Part shown: positions 62,701-63,938 of the stretch, piece by piece
Position numbering within the stretch: position 1 is the first letter of the stretch
Layout of the letters: each line of letters opens with the position of its first letter
Program-made: the position numbers and the translations under genes
NCBI GenBank assembly: GCA_032209605.1
Contig: JASFXZ010000010.1
Span: 8,763,385 to 8,827,384, forward strand
Reading direction: 5' to 3'
From: Mactromeris polynyma
Lineage: Eukaryota > Mollusca > Bivalvia > Venerida > Mactridae
DNA: 64,000 bases
The notes under the pieces: generated by a model
The model's input: only the letters and a program-made list of their open reading frames with translations
Databases searched by the model: none
What the model was told of the DNA's origin: nothing

Positions 62701-63938
62701 TGACATTAACTAAGACAGAATTAACGAAGAATTTCAACAAAATAGAATCAAAAACAGTGTTATACGTCTACAGAAAACAGGTGCACCAGTCGAAGAATTG
62801 AATATGAGTTAAGTCAGGGAAATAATGAATCAGTGAGTGACAGAATAATTATGACAGTCCTTCTTGCCAGTTACTAGTTAGTTATTAAATTAGCTAAGTA
62901 ATAATGGGAAGCAAAAATATGGTAAAATTCAAGGACTGCTCCCACAATCAACCACCTTAATACATCACTATCACATGACCCTGGCTGTTGATGCGGTTCC
63001 AAGTCCAATTAAAATTAGCAACATTACTAGTATAAACATATGAATGCTGCTATGGGATTTACAACCTCTTTTGTAAGTGTAACATGTGATGTCACTATTT
63101 GCAATCAGGAAACAATATTTACTCTATATGGTCTCTTTGTTTTCATATTGCCATATGGAGCAAATATTGCTTACTGTCAGTACATGGTGACATCACGTGA
63201 CATTTTCTGGAAATGACGTCACTTAAAGACGAGCTTGGAAATCGTACAACAGCGGCTTAAAGTCTTAGTCTGAGTTTCAGTCTTAAAATGTTTGTGAATA
63301 CGGCCCCAGCCAAGCTGGCTTTCCAACCAGTACAAAGTTGTTTATTCTACACATACTGGCACAGTCTAGTGTCTTCCGCTGACAACTCTTATCAACAAGA
63401 AGGGGCTGGCATTGGGACCAAAAAGGGAAAACATTATTCCAGAGGGCAGAGCATAGTGGCAGAAGGGAATGAACAAAAGGGGCTGGAATTGGGACCATAA
63501 AGAGAAACATTATCAAGTTTGGCAGAGAACAAGGGAAGAACAGAGACTGGAAAGAATTGAGCTGGAATGGGGGCCAAAAAGGGGAAATATAATCAAAGTG
63601 GACAGAGCACAGTGGCAGAGGGGACAGGAAAGAAAGGGGCTGGAATGGGGGCCAAAAAGGGGAACTATTATCAAAGTGGACAGAGCACAGTGGCAGAGGG
63701 GACAGGAAAGAAAGGGGCTTGAATTGAGACCAAAAACAGGAAAAGACTATCCAAAGTAGGTGCATGGAAATGATAAATTTGCAAAATGTGTATGAAACGA
63801 CATCAAAGACAACACTTATTCACTCTGGTGTGTGCAATTCTCACTTGAACTAAACTGGGCAAGTTTCATGTTCCGATGTGACTTAAACACTGTCAAAATG
63901 ACTGAAATCCTATAGTCAAGTCGCACAGACATGATAAA
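5471..63938 (-). CDS. ITPR: Inositol 1,4,5-trisphosphate receptor, C-terminal part (35 exons in window; 5' part beyond right edge)
   Basis: IP3-gated calcium-release channel of the endoplasmic reticulum, working as a homotetramer. The sequence shows 35 coding exons with GT..AG borders and matching phases, joined to 1686 residues ending at a TGA (5471-5473). Recognition rests on family hallmarks: TTCFIC-like [20 protein letters not shown], the GGGxGD selectivity filter, [37 protein letters not shown] tail, [10 protein letters not shown] and [13 protein letters not shown]. These separate it from ryanodine receptors, which share the pore but not the tail. In order it holds the RIH/armadillo solenoid, RIH-associated domain, linker, six-TM channel, zinc-binding linker domain and coiled coil. 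The N-terminal IP3-binding core and start codon are not in the window. Linkers are shorter than in vertebrate ITPR1. Regulation cannot be read here because the promoter is outside. Vertebrate subtype (1/2/3) should not be assigned. Confidence 0.97.
5714..6470 (-). other. Intron 34
   Basis: 757 bp. The segment around 6050-6250 (GGGGCCCACTTATAAGTTACTCAGCAC...) looks like an interspersed repeat but has no second copy in the window. Otherwise nothing. Confidence 0.5.
6471..6631 (-). CDS. ITPR: ITPR exon 34 (linker domain)
   Basis: 161 nt. [20 protein letters not shown] supplies the two zinc-binding histidines that pair with the CxxC of exon 33; [20 protein letters not shown] and [10 protein letters not shown] follow. 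Ends in phase 0 at GTATGT. Confidence 0.98.
6632..7440 (-). other. Intron 33
   Basis: 809 bp. Contains at 7236-7375 a repeat copy (CAAGTTCTTAAAACTTATAC..AATCACTCTC) shared with 33503-33665 and, inverted, 56988-57066. The frame at 6720-6992 is non-coding by context. Confidence 0.5.
7441..7606 (-). CDS. ITPR: ITPR exon 33 (S6 gate and linker)
   Basis: 166 nt. [20 protein letters not shown] then [19 protein letters not shown] is the pore-lining S6 and its cytosolic extension. NTCFIC supplies the two zinc-binding cysteines of the linker domain. The split codon gives Ser where vertebrates have Gly (CFICG). Confidence 0.98.
7607..8648 (-). other. Intron 32
   Basis: 1042 bp. Holds a tRNA-like fragment at 8190-8235 (GGGCTCAAACCCACGACCCC, minus-strand box B) and the CAGT..ACTG MITE at 8387-8537. 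Nothing else recognised. Confidence 0.55.
8387..8537. mobile_element. CAGTAAAACCTC MITE, diverged copy
   Basis: Ends CAGTGAAACCACAATAACGA and (inverted) GTGAGGTTTTACTG, with internal AGACCACC and GGTGGTCT. Member of the family best seen at 37096, 49101 and 52200. Confidence 0.65.
8649..8779 (-). CDS. ITPR: ITPR exon 32 (pore helix and selectivity filter)
   Basis: 131 nt. [20 protein letters not shown] is the pore helix; [12 protein letters not shown] holds the selectivity filter. Vertebrate IP3Rs have GGGVGD; the Ile form GGGIGD is the one known from ryanodine receptors. GTAAGT donor, phase 0. Confidence 0.98.
8935..9010 (-). repeat. tRNA-like SINE fragment
   Basis: Minus strand gives GGGCTCGGTGGCTGAGTG (box A-like) and GGTTCAAACCC (box B-like). 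Lies in the intron between exons 31 and 32, against exon 31. Confidence 0.5.
9140..9208 (-). CDS. ITPR: ITPR exon 31 (luminal loop)
   Basis: 69 nt, fixed by phase on both sides (two leading bases, one trailing). Encodes [20 protein letters not shown] plus NA. The Cys and the glycosylation sequon ENCT correspond to vertebrate CRVESGENCSS, so this loop faces the ER lumen. Confidence 0.93.
9660..10081 (-). mobile_element. tRNA-derived SINE interrupted by a MITE
   Basis: The head (10017-10080) reads on the minus strand as GCCCGGTTAGCTCAGTTGGT followed by AGAGC and box B GGGTTCAATTCCC, a degraded tRNA. The body holds ATCAACCAGTA, the 189-bp MITE, then CTAACTTGTC. It lies in the intron between exons 30 and 31. 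Confidence 0.8.
9731..9919. mobile_element. CAGTCAAACCTG MITE with TA target duplication
   Basis: Perfect ends CAGTCAAACCTG and CAGGTTTGACTG, flanked by TA on both sides. Removing it restores ATCAACCAGTACTAACTTG, the uninterrupted sequence in SINE copies at 24370 and 48550. TA duplication and CAGT ends fit the Tc1/mariner superfamily. Confidence 0.88.
10352..10547 (-). CDS. ITPR: ITPR exon 30 (S4-S5 linker and S5)
   Basis: 196 nt. [20 protein letters not shown] is nearly invariant in IP3Rs; [20 protein letters not shown] is S5. The luminal loop begins with [15 protein letters not shown] and lacks the first N-glycosylation sequon (LPNET) of vertebrate ITPR1. Ends one base into Asp. Confidence 0.98.
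10578..10800. mobile_element. Two partial CAGTAAAACCTC MITE copies in tandem
   Basis: Two left ends, AAGCTCAATAATAAGACCAT at about 10585 and CAGTCAAACCTCAATAATAA at about 10712, each followed by GGTTCTGATGA and a GAGGTG/AAGGTGGTCT segment. Both lack a right end. Confidence 0.6.
11078..11242 (-). CDS. ITPR: ITPR exon 29 (end of S3, S4, S4-S5 linker)
   Basis: 55 codons, phase 0. [20 protein letters not shown] completes S3; [20 protein letters not shown] is S4, matching vertebrate [19 protein letters not shown]. Confidence 0.97.
11540..11632. repeat. Interspersed repeat, CCTCTCC..GAGAGG family
   Basis: AACCTCTCCAGAGCAGCAAC, then AAAGGGTGTCGCTCTGCAGA then GGTTGCA. The ends are inverted. Relatives at 12600-12775 and 25060-25210. 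Confidence 0.6.
11909..12081 (-). CDS. ITPR: ITPR exon 28 (S2 and start of S3)
   Basis: 173 nt. [20 protein letters not shown] is S2; [23 protein letters not shown] sequence and WLLGVLN begin S3 (vertebrate [23 protein letters not shown]). Strong GTAAGT donor, phase 0. Confidence 0.97.
12335..12412 (-). repeat. tRNA-like SINE head fragment
   Basis: Minus strand GGGCTCTGTGGTCGACTGGT and box B-like GAGTTTGAATCCCACTGGGG. In the intron between exons 27 and 28. Confidence 0.5.
12600..12775. repeat. Interspersed repeat, CCTCTCC..GAGAGG family
   Basis: Shares CCAAAGGGTGTCGCTGTGGA then GAGGTG with the 11540 copy, plus CAACCTA and CCTCTAAGGAG. Close upstream of exon 27 on the plus map. Confidence 0.55.
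12873..12995 (-). CDS. ITPR: ITPR exon 27 (transmembrane segment S1)
   Basis: 123 nt. [20 protein letters not shown] followed by [10 protein letters not shown] is the first membrane helix, matching vertebrate [27 protein letters not shown]. Ends with one base completing Glu. Confidence 0.97.
13185..13383. repeat. Mollusc-type interspersed repeat with GACGGACAGACAGAC tract
   Basis: CATAACTTTGCCAAAATGCA, then GACGGACAGACAGACAGACA and GGTGGGGAGACATAATAA. Similar architecture at 27520-27753. Lies next to exon 26. Confidence 0.6.
13400..13592 (-). CDS. ITPR: ITPR exon 26
   Basis: 193 nt, phase 0 start. [20 protein letters not shown] and [20 protein letters not shown] match vertebrate [20 protein letters not shown] and [20 protein letters not shown]. 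This is the helical linker just before S1. Ends one base into an Ala codon (GTGGGA donor). Confidence 0.98.
14460..15195. repeat. 60-bp minisatellite, about 12-13 copies
   Basis: Unit starts ACAAGGCAGCTACTAGAGTC and ends CATACTGTACCGACATAA. Thirteen AAGGCAG starts are seen; most units are 60 bp and two lack AGAG (56 bp). Degenerate traces extend left to about 14360. As 60 is divisible by three, the minus strand stays open and gives repetitive frames that are not genes. In the intron between exons 25 and 26. Confidence 0.95.
15320..15424 (-). CDS. ITPR: ITPR exon 25
   Basis: 35 codons, phase 0. [20 protein letters not shown] and [13 protein letters not shown] match vertebrate [20 protein letters not shown] and [19 protein letters not shown] donor. 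The 60-bp minisatellite lies just downstream. Confidence 0.98.
15740..15900. repeat. Local duplication of the exon 24 donor region
   Basis: 15741-15795 (CTTCTTAAACACC..GTACCTGTTTAGCAAGAATG) and 15833-15885 (CTTCTTGAACACC..GTACCTGTTTAGCAAGAATG) are direct copies about 90 bp apart. Both span the end of an exon-like segment and its donor. Confidence 0.8.
15776..15823 (-). CDS. Candidate alternative 3' portion of ITPR exon 24 (16 codons)
   Basis: 48 nt, open in phase 0, after TTATTAG and before GTACGG, encoding [16 protein letters not shown]. The last residues ILAKQ, the donor region and about 35 bp of following intron repeat those of exon 24, so a local duplication of about 55 bp created it. 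Only 38 bp separate it from exon 24, too short for an intron, so it could only replace exon 24. It may equally be unused. Confidence 0.3.
15862..15975 (-). CDS. ITPR: ITPR exon 24
   Basis: 38 codons, phase 0. [20 protein letters not shown] and [16 protein letters not shown] match vertebrate VEVIKKAYMQGE..., an acidic stretch, and ASPRNVGHNIYILAHQ. GTACTG donor. A partial copy of its 3' end lies 38 bp downstream. Confidence 0.96.
17797..17908. mobile_element. CAGTAAAACCTC MITE, short copy
   Basis: CAGTAAAACCTCAATAATAA at the left preceded by TA, and inverted GTTCAGGTTTTACTG at the right. Internal GACCACCC and GGTGGTCTTAG. 112 bp, probably internally deleted. Confidence 0.75.
18720..18900. repeat. 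Degenerate tandem repeat, GAATTTCAATAGCAATGAAA
   Basis: About three imperfect units of 55-60 bp built from AACATGAATGAATTTCAATA and GCAATGAAAATGAAC. A related fragment sits at 19190-19275. Confidence 0.75.
19480..19570. repeat. Short tandem repeat, AAGTATGAGATTT
   Basis: AAGTATGAGATTTAAGTATT repeated about five times with small indels, abutting the repeat at 19583. Confidence 0.75.
19583..19712. mobile_element. GGAGACCAGTCTCA-family inverted-repeat element
   Basis: Left AAAGTTTGGAGAGCAGTCTC and right GAGACTGGACTCCAAACT are inverted; between them CTGATTGGTTG and TTGACCAATGG form a second inverted pair. The clearest copy of its family. Confidence 0.75.
20318..20690. repeat. Tandem array of GGAGACCAGTC family units
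   Basis: About four units of roughly 85 bp, each with GAGTTTGGAGACCAGTC or a variant, CAGTCTTGCCATTGGTCAAT and ACCAATCAGATGCTTGA. Closed by GAGACTGGTCTCAAAGCTAA. Confidence 0.8.
21185..21247 (-). CDS. Candidate in-frame cassette exon of ITPR (21 codons)
   Basis: 63 nt open in phase 0 between an AATATAG acceptor and a weak GTCTTT donor, encoding [20 protein letters not shown] plus Q. Vertebrate IP3Rs have no counterpart: exon 23 (SPQQL) joins exon 24 (VDVGKRAF) directly by homology. The start resembles the start of exon 24 (VDxxxxxFQ, then E and D), so it may be an old duplicate used as a cassette or alternative exon. No transcript evidence is available here. Confidence 0.5.
22021..22093. repeat. 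Hairpin-forming short element
   Basis: AAGGGTTCAGTGCAAGACTA and inverted AGTCTTGCACTGAACCCT flank a 22-nt AT-rich loop. Related hairpin at 53946. In the intron between exon 23 and the cassette. Confidence 0.8.
22780..23110. repeat. Interspersed repeat with GGGCCATAACTCC motif
   Basis: Two internal copies of AAAGGGCCA(G/T)AACT..AAAAT(T/A)GG, then CCCAATATGAATTGAATCCA and AGACGGGTGGAAAGACGGA. Same family as 60545-60790. Confidence 0.65.
24345..24550 (-). mobile_element. tRNA-derived SINE-like element, diverged
   Basis: Body ATCAACCAGTACTAACTTGC and CCACATGAATCAGAGGTGGA match the 9660 copy without the MITE. The head is degraded but keeps GTAGCTCTCTACCGACCAAG. Just downstream of exon 23. Confidence 0.65.
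24770..24865 (-). CDS. ITPR: ITPR exon 23
   Basis: 32 codons, phase 0. [20 protein letters not shown] and [12 protein letters not shown] match vertebrate [38 protein letters not shown] donor. Next is either exon 24 directly or the candidate cassette at 21185. Confidence 0.98.
25060..25210. repeat. Interspersed repeat, CCTCTCC..GAGAGG family
   Basis: CCTCCCTAGAGCAACAACCT, then ATAGAGTGTAGCTCCGGAGA then GGATGCACTGTA. Contains a duplicated CAACCTCTAAA..ACAGTCAA segment. Confidence 0.55.
25328..25802. mobile_element. Two CAGTAAAACCTC MITE copies
   Basis: Copy one, 25328-25491, ends GTGGTCTTATCATTGAGGTT. Copy two, about 25625-25802, holds AAAGACCACCTCAATAATAA and GGTGGTCTTAGTATTGAGGT. Both are diverged at their outer ends. 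They lie in the intron between exons 22 and 23, close to exon 22. Confidence 0.7.
25877..25969 (-). CDS. ITPR: ITPR exon 22
   Basis: 31 codons, phase 0. [20 protein letters not shown] matches vertebrate [20 protein letters not shown]. The NPLGKKRM insertion found in vertebrates between the two helices is shortened here. Confidence 0.97.
25970..27236 (-). other. Intron 21
   Basis: 1.27 kb, very AT-rich. Contains at 27028-27085 AGATAAGCCTCTGG..GTGTTTTCATCTTTAAATAA, shared with 59511-59625. No exon recognised. Confidence 0.5.
27237..27440 (-). CDS. ITPR: ITPR exon 21 (RIH-associated domain)
   Basis: 68 codons, phase 0. [35 protein letters not shown] and [13 protein letters not shown] are almost identical to vertebrate IP3R. 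One of the most conserved parts of the gene. Confidence 0.98.
27520..27753. repeat. Mollusc-type interspersed repeat with GACGGACGGACGGAC tract
   Basis: CAAGAGATGTTTGTAAAACA, GTGACCTTGACCTTTGAGCC, then GGACGGACGGACGGACC and GGGGGGGCATAATAAA. I associate this layout with bivalve genomes. Between exons 20 and 21. Confidence 0.65.
28083..28264 (-). CDS. ITPR: ITPR exon 20 (RIH-associated domain start)
   Basis: 182 nt, starting with two bases. A charged linker ([20 protein letters not shown]) leads to [20 protein letters not shown], the start of the RIH-associated domain shared by IP3 and ryanodine receptors. GTGTGT donor. Confidence 0.97.
28514..28743. mobile_element. CATATGGCAATATG inverted-repeat element, copy 1
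   Basis: Runs from ACCGCTGTATGATTTCGAAC to GAGGTTGTAAATCCCATAGC, with central TACTGACAGTAAGCAATATA and CCATATGGCAATATGAAAAC. Inverted relative to copies at 32400 and 63048. Shares the short intron 19 with the next element. Confidence 0.75.
28864..29032. mobile_element. GGACCTCATTCATTCGA element, copy 1
   Basis: Ends AGACCTCTTTTATTCGAATT and inverted AAACGAGGTC; body ATACATGGTTTGGAATAGTC and GTCTAAGAAGATACATCGGG match 44592-44846. It stops only about 35 bp from exon 19's donor. Confidence 0.75.
29068..29260 (-). CDS. ITPR: ITPR exon 19
   Basis: 193 nt, phase 0 start. [20 protein letters not shown] then [19 protein letters not shown] match vertebrate [37 protein letters not shown]. Ends with one base, completed to Asp by exon 20. 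Confidence 0.97.
29558..29689 (-). CDS. ITPR: ITPR exon 18
   Basis: 44 codons, phase 0. [15 protein letters not shown] and [14 protein letters not shown] match vertebrate HLDKEGASNLVIDLIMN and [14 protein letters not shown]. Confidence 0.97.
29690..30344 (-). other. Intron 17
   Basis: 655 bp, AT-rich. No repeat family or conserved block recognised. Confidence 0.5.
30345..30509 (-). CDS. ITPR: ITPR exon 17
   Basis: 55 codons, phase 0. [20 protein letters not shown] matches vertebrate [20 protein letters not shown]. A low-complexity Ser/Asp/Arg linker follows, shorter than the Gly-rich vertebrate one, then EMKIQEVQ. Confidence 0.97.
30999..31072. mobile_element. CAGTCGAC MITE, truncated copy
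   Basis: ATTTTATCAGGTCCCCTGTA then ATGTCGACATAACGGGTTTC then GACTG followed by TA. Matches the right end of 54888-55220. Confidence 0.75.
32301..32621. mobile_element. GGGGCC inverted-repeat MITE carrying a nested element
   Basis: Left GGGGCCTTTATTCACAAATA then TTTAAGACTGAAA; right is its inverse, TTTCAGTCTTAAAATGTTTG then TGAATAAGGCCCC. Inside, from about 32400 to 32563, is a copy of the CATATGGCAATATG element. Flanking GGTCAGTTGACTTGACTA and CCAACCAGTAC resemble the SINE body, so it appears to sit in a SINE. Confidence 0.8.
33503..33665. repeat. Interspersed repeat, AATCACTCTCCATGACTGC family
   Basis: CAACAAGTTCCTGCAACTTA, CTAATCACTCTCCATGACTG and CTTCCTTGGTAACAAACCAG. Related to 7236-7375 and inverted 56988-57066. 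Confidence 0.65.
33665..33872. repeat. Inverted partner of 2590-2785
   Basis: GGCTCTAGAAATCCACTAGC, CGGACAAGTCTAATTGCCGA and GTACAGGACAACTGTACTTA are inverted copies of the left repeat, about 31 kb away. Confidence 0.65.
34211..34258 (-). CDS. ITPR: ITPR exon 16 (short, 16 codons)
   Basis: 48 nt, phase 0 at both ends, GTAAGG donor. Encodes [16 protein letters not shown], corresponding to the end of the vertebrate stretch LEDHKRGEALRQ. In vertebrate ITPR1 the alternatively spliced SII segment lies at this point; here the linker is reduced to this small exon, which could itself be skipped without shifting the frame. Confidence 0.88.
36005..36145 (-). mobile_element. tRNA-derived SINE-like element
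   Basis: Minus strand head CCAGGGTAGCTGAGTGGTTA then GAGGGC, box B GGGATCAATTCCCAGG; body CCACATGAATCAGAGGTGGA as in the other copies. Confidence 0.75.
37096..37257. mobile_element. CAGTAAAACCTC MITE, intact copy with TA duplication
   Basis: CAGTAAAACCTCACTTAAAG at the left, inverted CGAGGTTTTACTG at the right, TA on both sides. 162 bp, internal AGACCACCTC repeats, no coding capacity. Confidence 0.88.
37514..37652. repeat. GGAGACCAGTCTCA-family copy
   Basis: CAAATCTCAAAACTCAAGCA then TCTGATTGGTTG, CTGACCAATCACAACGCTGC and ATTCTGAAACTAATC in family order. Confidence 0.65.
38991..39102 (-). CDS. ITPR: ITPR exon 15
   Basis: 112 nt, starting with one base. Encodes [20 protein letters not shown] and [17 protein letters not shown], matching vertebrate [28 protein letters not shown]. 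The reading frame is fixed by phase, since another frame contains a stop. Confidence 0.96.
39226..40505. repeat. 22-bp minisatellite, about 55-60 copies
   Basis: Unit AGAGAGTTTGAGCTTTACTC plus AC, with variants (ACTG, ACGG, TTCAAG). It spans nearly all of intron 14, 123 bp after exon 15 on the map and 107 bp before exon 14. The right end is the most degenerate. Confidence 0.96.
40613..40761 (-). CDS. ITPR: ITPR exon 14
   Basis: 149 nt. [20 protein letters not shown] and [11 protein letters not shown] match vertebrate [21 protein letters not shown] and [16 protein letters not shown]. Ends after two bases of the Arg codon completed by exon 15. A 22-bp minisatellite begins about 110 bp downstream in the next intron. 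Confidence 0.97.
41212..41284 (-). tRNA. tRNA pseudogene or SINE head
   Basis: Minus strand GGTCGCTGTGGTGTGGTGGT, TAGCATAACAG..., box B GGGTTCGAATCCTGG and 3' TAGCGCCA. The acceptor stem pairs only if one T near the 5' end is removed (GGCGCTG with TAGCGCC), and the anticodon stem is mispaired. Probably inactive; no isotype should be assigned. Confidence 0.45.
41481..41656 (-). CDS. ITPR: ITPR exon 13
   Basis: 176 nt starting with two bases of a codon. [20 protein letters not shown] and [12 protein letters not shown] match vertebrate [20 protein letters not shown] and [12 protein letters not shown]. Ends in phase 0. Confidence 0.97.
44592..44846. mobile_element. GGACCTCATTCATTCGA element, copy 2, with internal tandem repeat
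   Basis: Left TACGGTCGGACCTCATTCAT and right inverted AACGAGGTCCTACTGTA form terminal inverted repeats. The body matches 28864-29032, but an 18-bp repeat has expanded in the middle. Confidence 0.78.
44714..44808. repeat. 18-bp tandem repeat, 5 copies
   Basis: CAGATGACACCAAGTATT five times, the last with TTTT. The 28864 copy has one corresponding ATGATACCAAGTATTTGG. The open frame made by SDDTKY repeats is a by-product. Confidence 0.92.
45729..45958. mobile_element. MITE-like element with GGCATAGAGGTGACA inverted ends
   Basis: Left CTATACGGTGGCATAGAGGT then GACA; right TGTCACCTCTATGTCGCTGT then AACT. Internal GAGCGCGATACCCTTTCATC and a diverged second copy. No coding sequence. Confidence 0.75.
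48478..48625 (-). mobile_element. SINE-like body fragment
   Basis: ATTATCGACCAGTACTAACT then TGCCCTTCCACAGGCAGCTG and CCACATGAACC match the SINE body. It shows the uninterrupted site used by the MITE at 9731. Head missing. Confidence 0.65.
49101..49258. mobile_element. CAGTAAAACCTC MITE, near-intact
   Basis: CAGTAAAACCTCACATAAAG at the left; GGTCTTATTATTGAGGTTTT then ACTG and TA at the right, with a duplicated GGTGGTCTTATTATTGAGG. Just 71 bp from exon 12. Confidence 0.85.
49330..49450 (-). CDS. ITPR: ITPR exon 12
   Basis: 121 nt, phase 0 start, ending one base into an Ala codon. [20 protein letters not shown] and [10 protein letters not shown] match vertebrate [20 protein letters not shown] and ESCIRVLSDVA. 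The largest intron seen (7.7 kb) follows it. Confidence 0.96.
49588..49670 (+). repeat. tRNA-like SINE head fragment
   Basis: Plus strand CATGGTAGCTAAATTGGTAG then AGTG (box A-like) and GTCCAATCCC (weak box B). In intron 11, which otherwise (49451-51219) shows nothing I recognise. Confidence 0.45.
51220..51348 (-). CDS. ITPR: ITPR exon 11
   Basis: 43 codons, phase 0. [15 protein letters not shown] and [14 protein letters not shown] match vertebrate SDRKHADSILEKYVTEIV and [14 protein letters not shown]. Confidence 0.97.
51422..51612 (-). mobile_element. tRNA-derived SINE-like element
   Basis: Body GGTGGTCAGTCGACCCAACC and CCACATGAATCAGGGGTGGA; box B-like GGTTCGAATCCC on the minus strand. In intron 10 near exon 11. 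Confidence 0.65.
51992..52117 (-). CDS. ITPR: ITPR exon 10
   Basis: 42 codons, phase 0. [20 protein letters not shown] and [15 protein letters not shown] match vertebrate [37 protein letters not shown]. Strong GTAAGT donor. Confidence 0.98.
52200..52371. mobile_element. CAGTAAAACCTC MITE, near-intact with TA duplication
   Basis: CAGTAAAACCTCACTTAAAG preceded by TA; GGTTTTATTATTGAGGTTTG then ATTG followed by TA. 172 bp, 82 bp from exon 10. Confidence 0.85.
52586..52675. repeat. 45-bp tandem duplication
   Basis: TGGGAATTTTTTTTAACATT then GGAAAAAATTGTCTTTGTTT then TGCA(T/A), twice in a row with one difference. 60 bp downstream of exon 9's donor. Confidence 0.92.
52736..52987 (-). CDS. ITPR: ITPR exon 9
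   Basis: 84 codons, the longest internal exon, phase 0 at both ends. [40 protein letters not shown] and [17 protein letters not shown] are near-identical to the family, including the [13 protein letters not shown] block. Confidence 0.98.
53440..53640 (-). CDS. ITPR: ITPR exon 8
   Basis: 67 codons, phase 0. [20 protein letters not shown] then [20 protein letters not shown] match vertebrate [41 protein letters not shown]. Armadillo-like solenoid. Confidence 0.97.
53946..54021. repeat. Hairpin-forming short element, relative of 22021
   Basis: CGAGGACTCAATGCAACACT then GTCGTA and inverted TACAACAGTGTTACGTTGAG then CCCTCG, loop about 24 nt. Shares the TTCA/CTCA-(A/G)TGCAA core and CCCTCG end with the 22021 hairpin. 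Confidence 0.8.
54888..55220. mobile_element. CAGTCGAC MITE with TA target duplication
   Basis: Left CAGTCGACACTCATTGTGTC then GACATT; right inverted AATGTCGACATAACGGGTTT then CGACTG; TA on both sides. 333 bp, several internal TGTCGACA motifs, no coding sequence. Right end is 39 bp from exon 7's donor. Confidence 0.85.
55259..55384 (-). CDS. ITPR: ITPR exon 7 (RIH domain)
   Basis: 42 codons, phase 0. [20 protein letters not shown] followed by [10 protein letters not shown] matches vertebrate [28 protein letters not shown]. Donor GTATGT follows a Gly codon. Confidence 0.97.
55385..56426 (-). other. Intron 6
   Basis: 1.04 kb, AT-rich. Its right end (56325-56405) is a GGAGACCAGTCTCA-family fragment (ACCAACCAATCAGAGGCTTG) next to exon 6. 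Otherwise nothing. Confidence 0.5.
56427..56570 (-). CDS. ITPR: ITPR exon 6 (RIH domain)
   Basis: 48 codons, phase 0 at both ends. [10 protein letters not shown] and [20 protein letters not shown] match the vertebrate RIH-domain segment [20 protein letters not shown]. This is a cytosolic helical scaffold between the ligand-binding core and the channel. Confidence 0.97.
56571..57243 (-). other. Intron 5
   Basis: 673 bp. Contains at 56988-57066 an inverted copy of the 33503 repeat (GAGTACTGGTTGGTAGCCAG, GTCATCGAGAGTGATTAGTA). Confidence 0.5.
57244..57342 (-). CDS. ITPR: ITPR exon 5
   Basis: 33 codons, phase 0 at both ends. Contains [20 protein letters not shown] followed by IIKK, which leads into the RIH-domain helix of exon 6 (vertebrate YNYRVVKEILIRL). 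GTTTGT donor. Confidence 0.92.
57343..57998 (-). other. Intron 4
   Basis: 656 bp. A short repeat around 57605-57735 has AAAACAGGG(C/T)C and GATTGGC(C/T)GAGAA twice (ACGGGAAAACAGGGTCTATA; CGAAAAACAGGGCCAATATG). No exon. Confidence 0.55.
57999..58160 (-). CDS. ITPR: ITPR exon 4
   Basis: 54 codons, phase 0 at both ends. Encodes [20 protein letters not shown] and [10 protein letters not shown], as in vertebrate IP3R, followed by a lysine-rich stretch ([15 protein letters not shown]) that replaces the longer acidic linker of vertebrate ITPR1. Confidence 0.96.
58218..58316. repeat. GGAGACCAGTCTCA-family copy
   Basis: GTATGGAGACCAGTCTAAAG, TCTTACCATTGGTCAATTGG and AACAACCAATCAGTGG. Adjacent to exon 4's acceptor side; the rest of intron 3 (to 59009) shows short direct repeats of GGACAGTAACT near 58490-58570. 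Confidence 0.65.
59010..59175 (-). CDS. ITPR: ITPR exon 3
   Basis: Begins with one base completing a Thr codon. Contains [16 protein letters not shown] and [20 protein letters not shown], nearly identical to the vertebrate solenoid segment [25 protein letters not shown]. Ends in phase 0 before GTATAA. Confidence 0.96.
59511..59625. repeat. 16-bp tandem repeat plus shared tail
   Basis: GATATAAGCCTCT about five times, then GGCTTAGAGGCTTATTGGAT and GTTTTCATCTTTAAATAAA. The tail also occurs at 27028-27085 behind a single AGATAAGCCTCTGG. Confidence 0.85.
59859..59910 (-). CDS. ITPR: ITPR exon 2
   Basis: Only 52 nt, starting with the last two bases of a codon and ending after two bases. Encodes [16 protein letters not shown] plus split codons, corresponding to vertebrate LDFEHIEEQAEGIFGG. 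The donor is a strong GTAAGT. Too short for ordinary ORF calling; found from phase and homology. Confidence 0.92.
60545..60790. repeat. Interspersed repeat with GGGCCATAACTCC motif
   Basis: AAAAAGGGCCATAACTCCTC, ATTGTCCTTTGCTTATG and CAATATGAATTGAATCCATC match 22780-23110; ends GGAGCATAAAAA. Confidence 0.7.
60923..61098. repeat. 88-bp tandem duplication
   Basis: Two consecutive 88-bp copies (60923-61010, 61011-61098) beginning ACTTTGTGACCATCCCTCAA and ending ATAATGTGTGAACCT, with only a few differences. Confidence 0.95.
61519..62545. repeat. 34-bp minisatellite, about 30 copies
   Basis: Unit AGATGCCCCACAGACAAACA then CCAGTCATATTTTC, with variants (GGTCCAC, GGTTCAC, TATCACAC; CTGTC for CCAGTC). 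34 is not a multiple of three and the unit lacks stops on the plus strand, so all three frames run open for 290-340 codons. These are not genes. Confidence 0.96.
63048..63388. mobile_element. CATATGGCAATATG element plus attached MITE right arm and flank
   Basis: 63048-63254 is a full copy of the element (CTGCTATGGGATTTACAACC to GAAATCGTACAACAGCGG). It continues into TTTCAGTCTTAAAATGTTTG then TGAATACGGCCCC and AGCCAAGCTGGCTTTCCAAC, the same junctions as at 32563-32702. Confidence 0.8.
63395..63750. repeat. Minisatellite of about 77-bp units, 4-5 copies
   Basis: Unit holds GGGGCTGGAATGGGGGCCAA then AAAGGGGAA and GGACAGAGCACAGTGGCAGA then GGGGACAGGAAAGAA. The two rightmost units are nearly identical. 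Open frames on both strands here are repeat products. Ends about 95 bp from exon 1. Confidence 0.88.
63845..63938 (-). CDS. ITPR: ITPR exon 1 of window (partial gene)
   Basis: Starts in phase 0 after a TATTTCAG acceptor and ends one base into a codon before GTGAGA. It encodes [20 protein letters not shown] and a short tail, matching vertebrate [12 protein letters not shown]. The donor chosen gives an AGT codon across the junction. The following polar linker is far shorter than in vertebrates. Confidence 0.88.

Larger units (their letters stand above)
59911..63844 (-). other. Intron 1 of window
   Basis: 3.9 kb between exons 1 and 2. Filled by repeats at 60545, 60923, 61519, 63048 and 63395. 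I searched it for missing exons and found none compatible with the exon phases. Confidence 0.6.

Noticed and set aside
63283..63765. Open frames of 96-160 codons on both strands
   Set aside because: Both strands open over a GA-rich minisatellite, with no homology.
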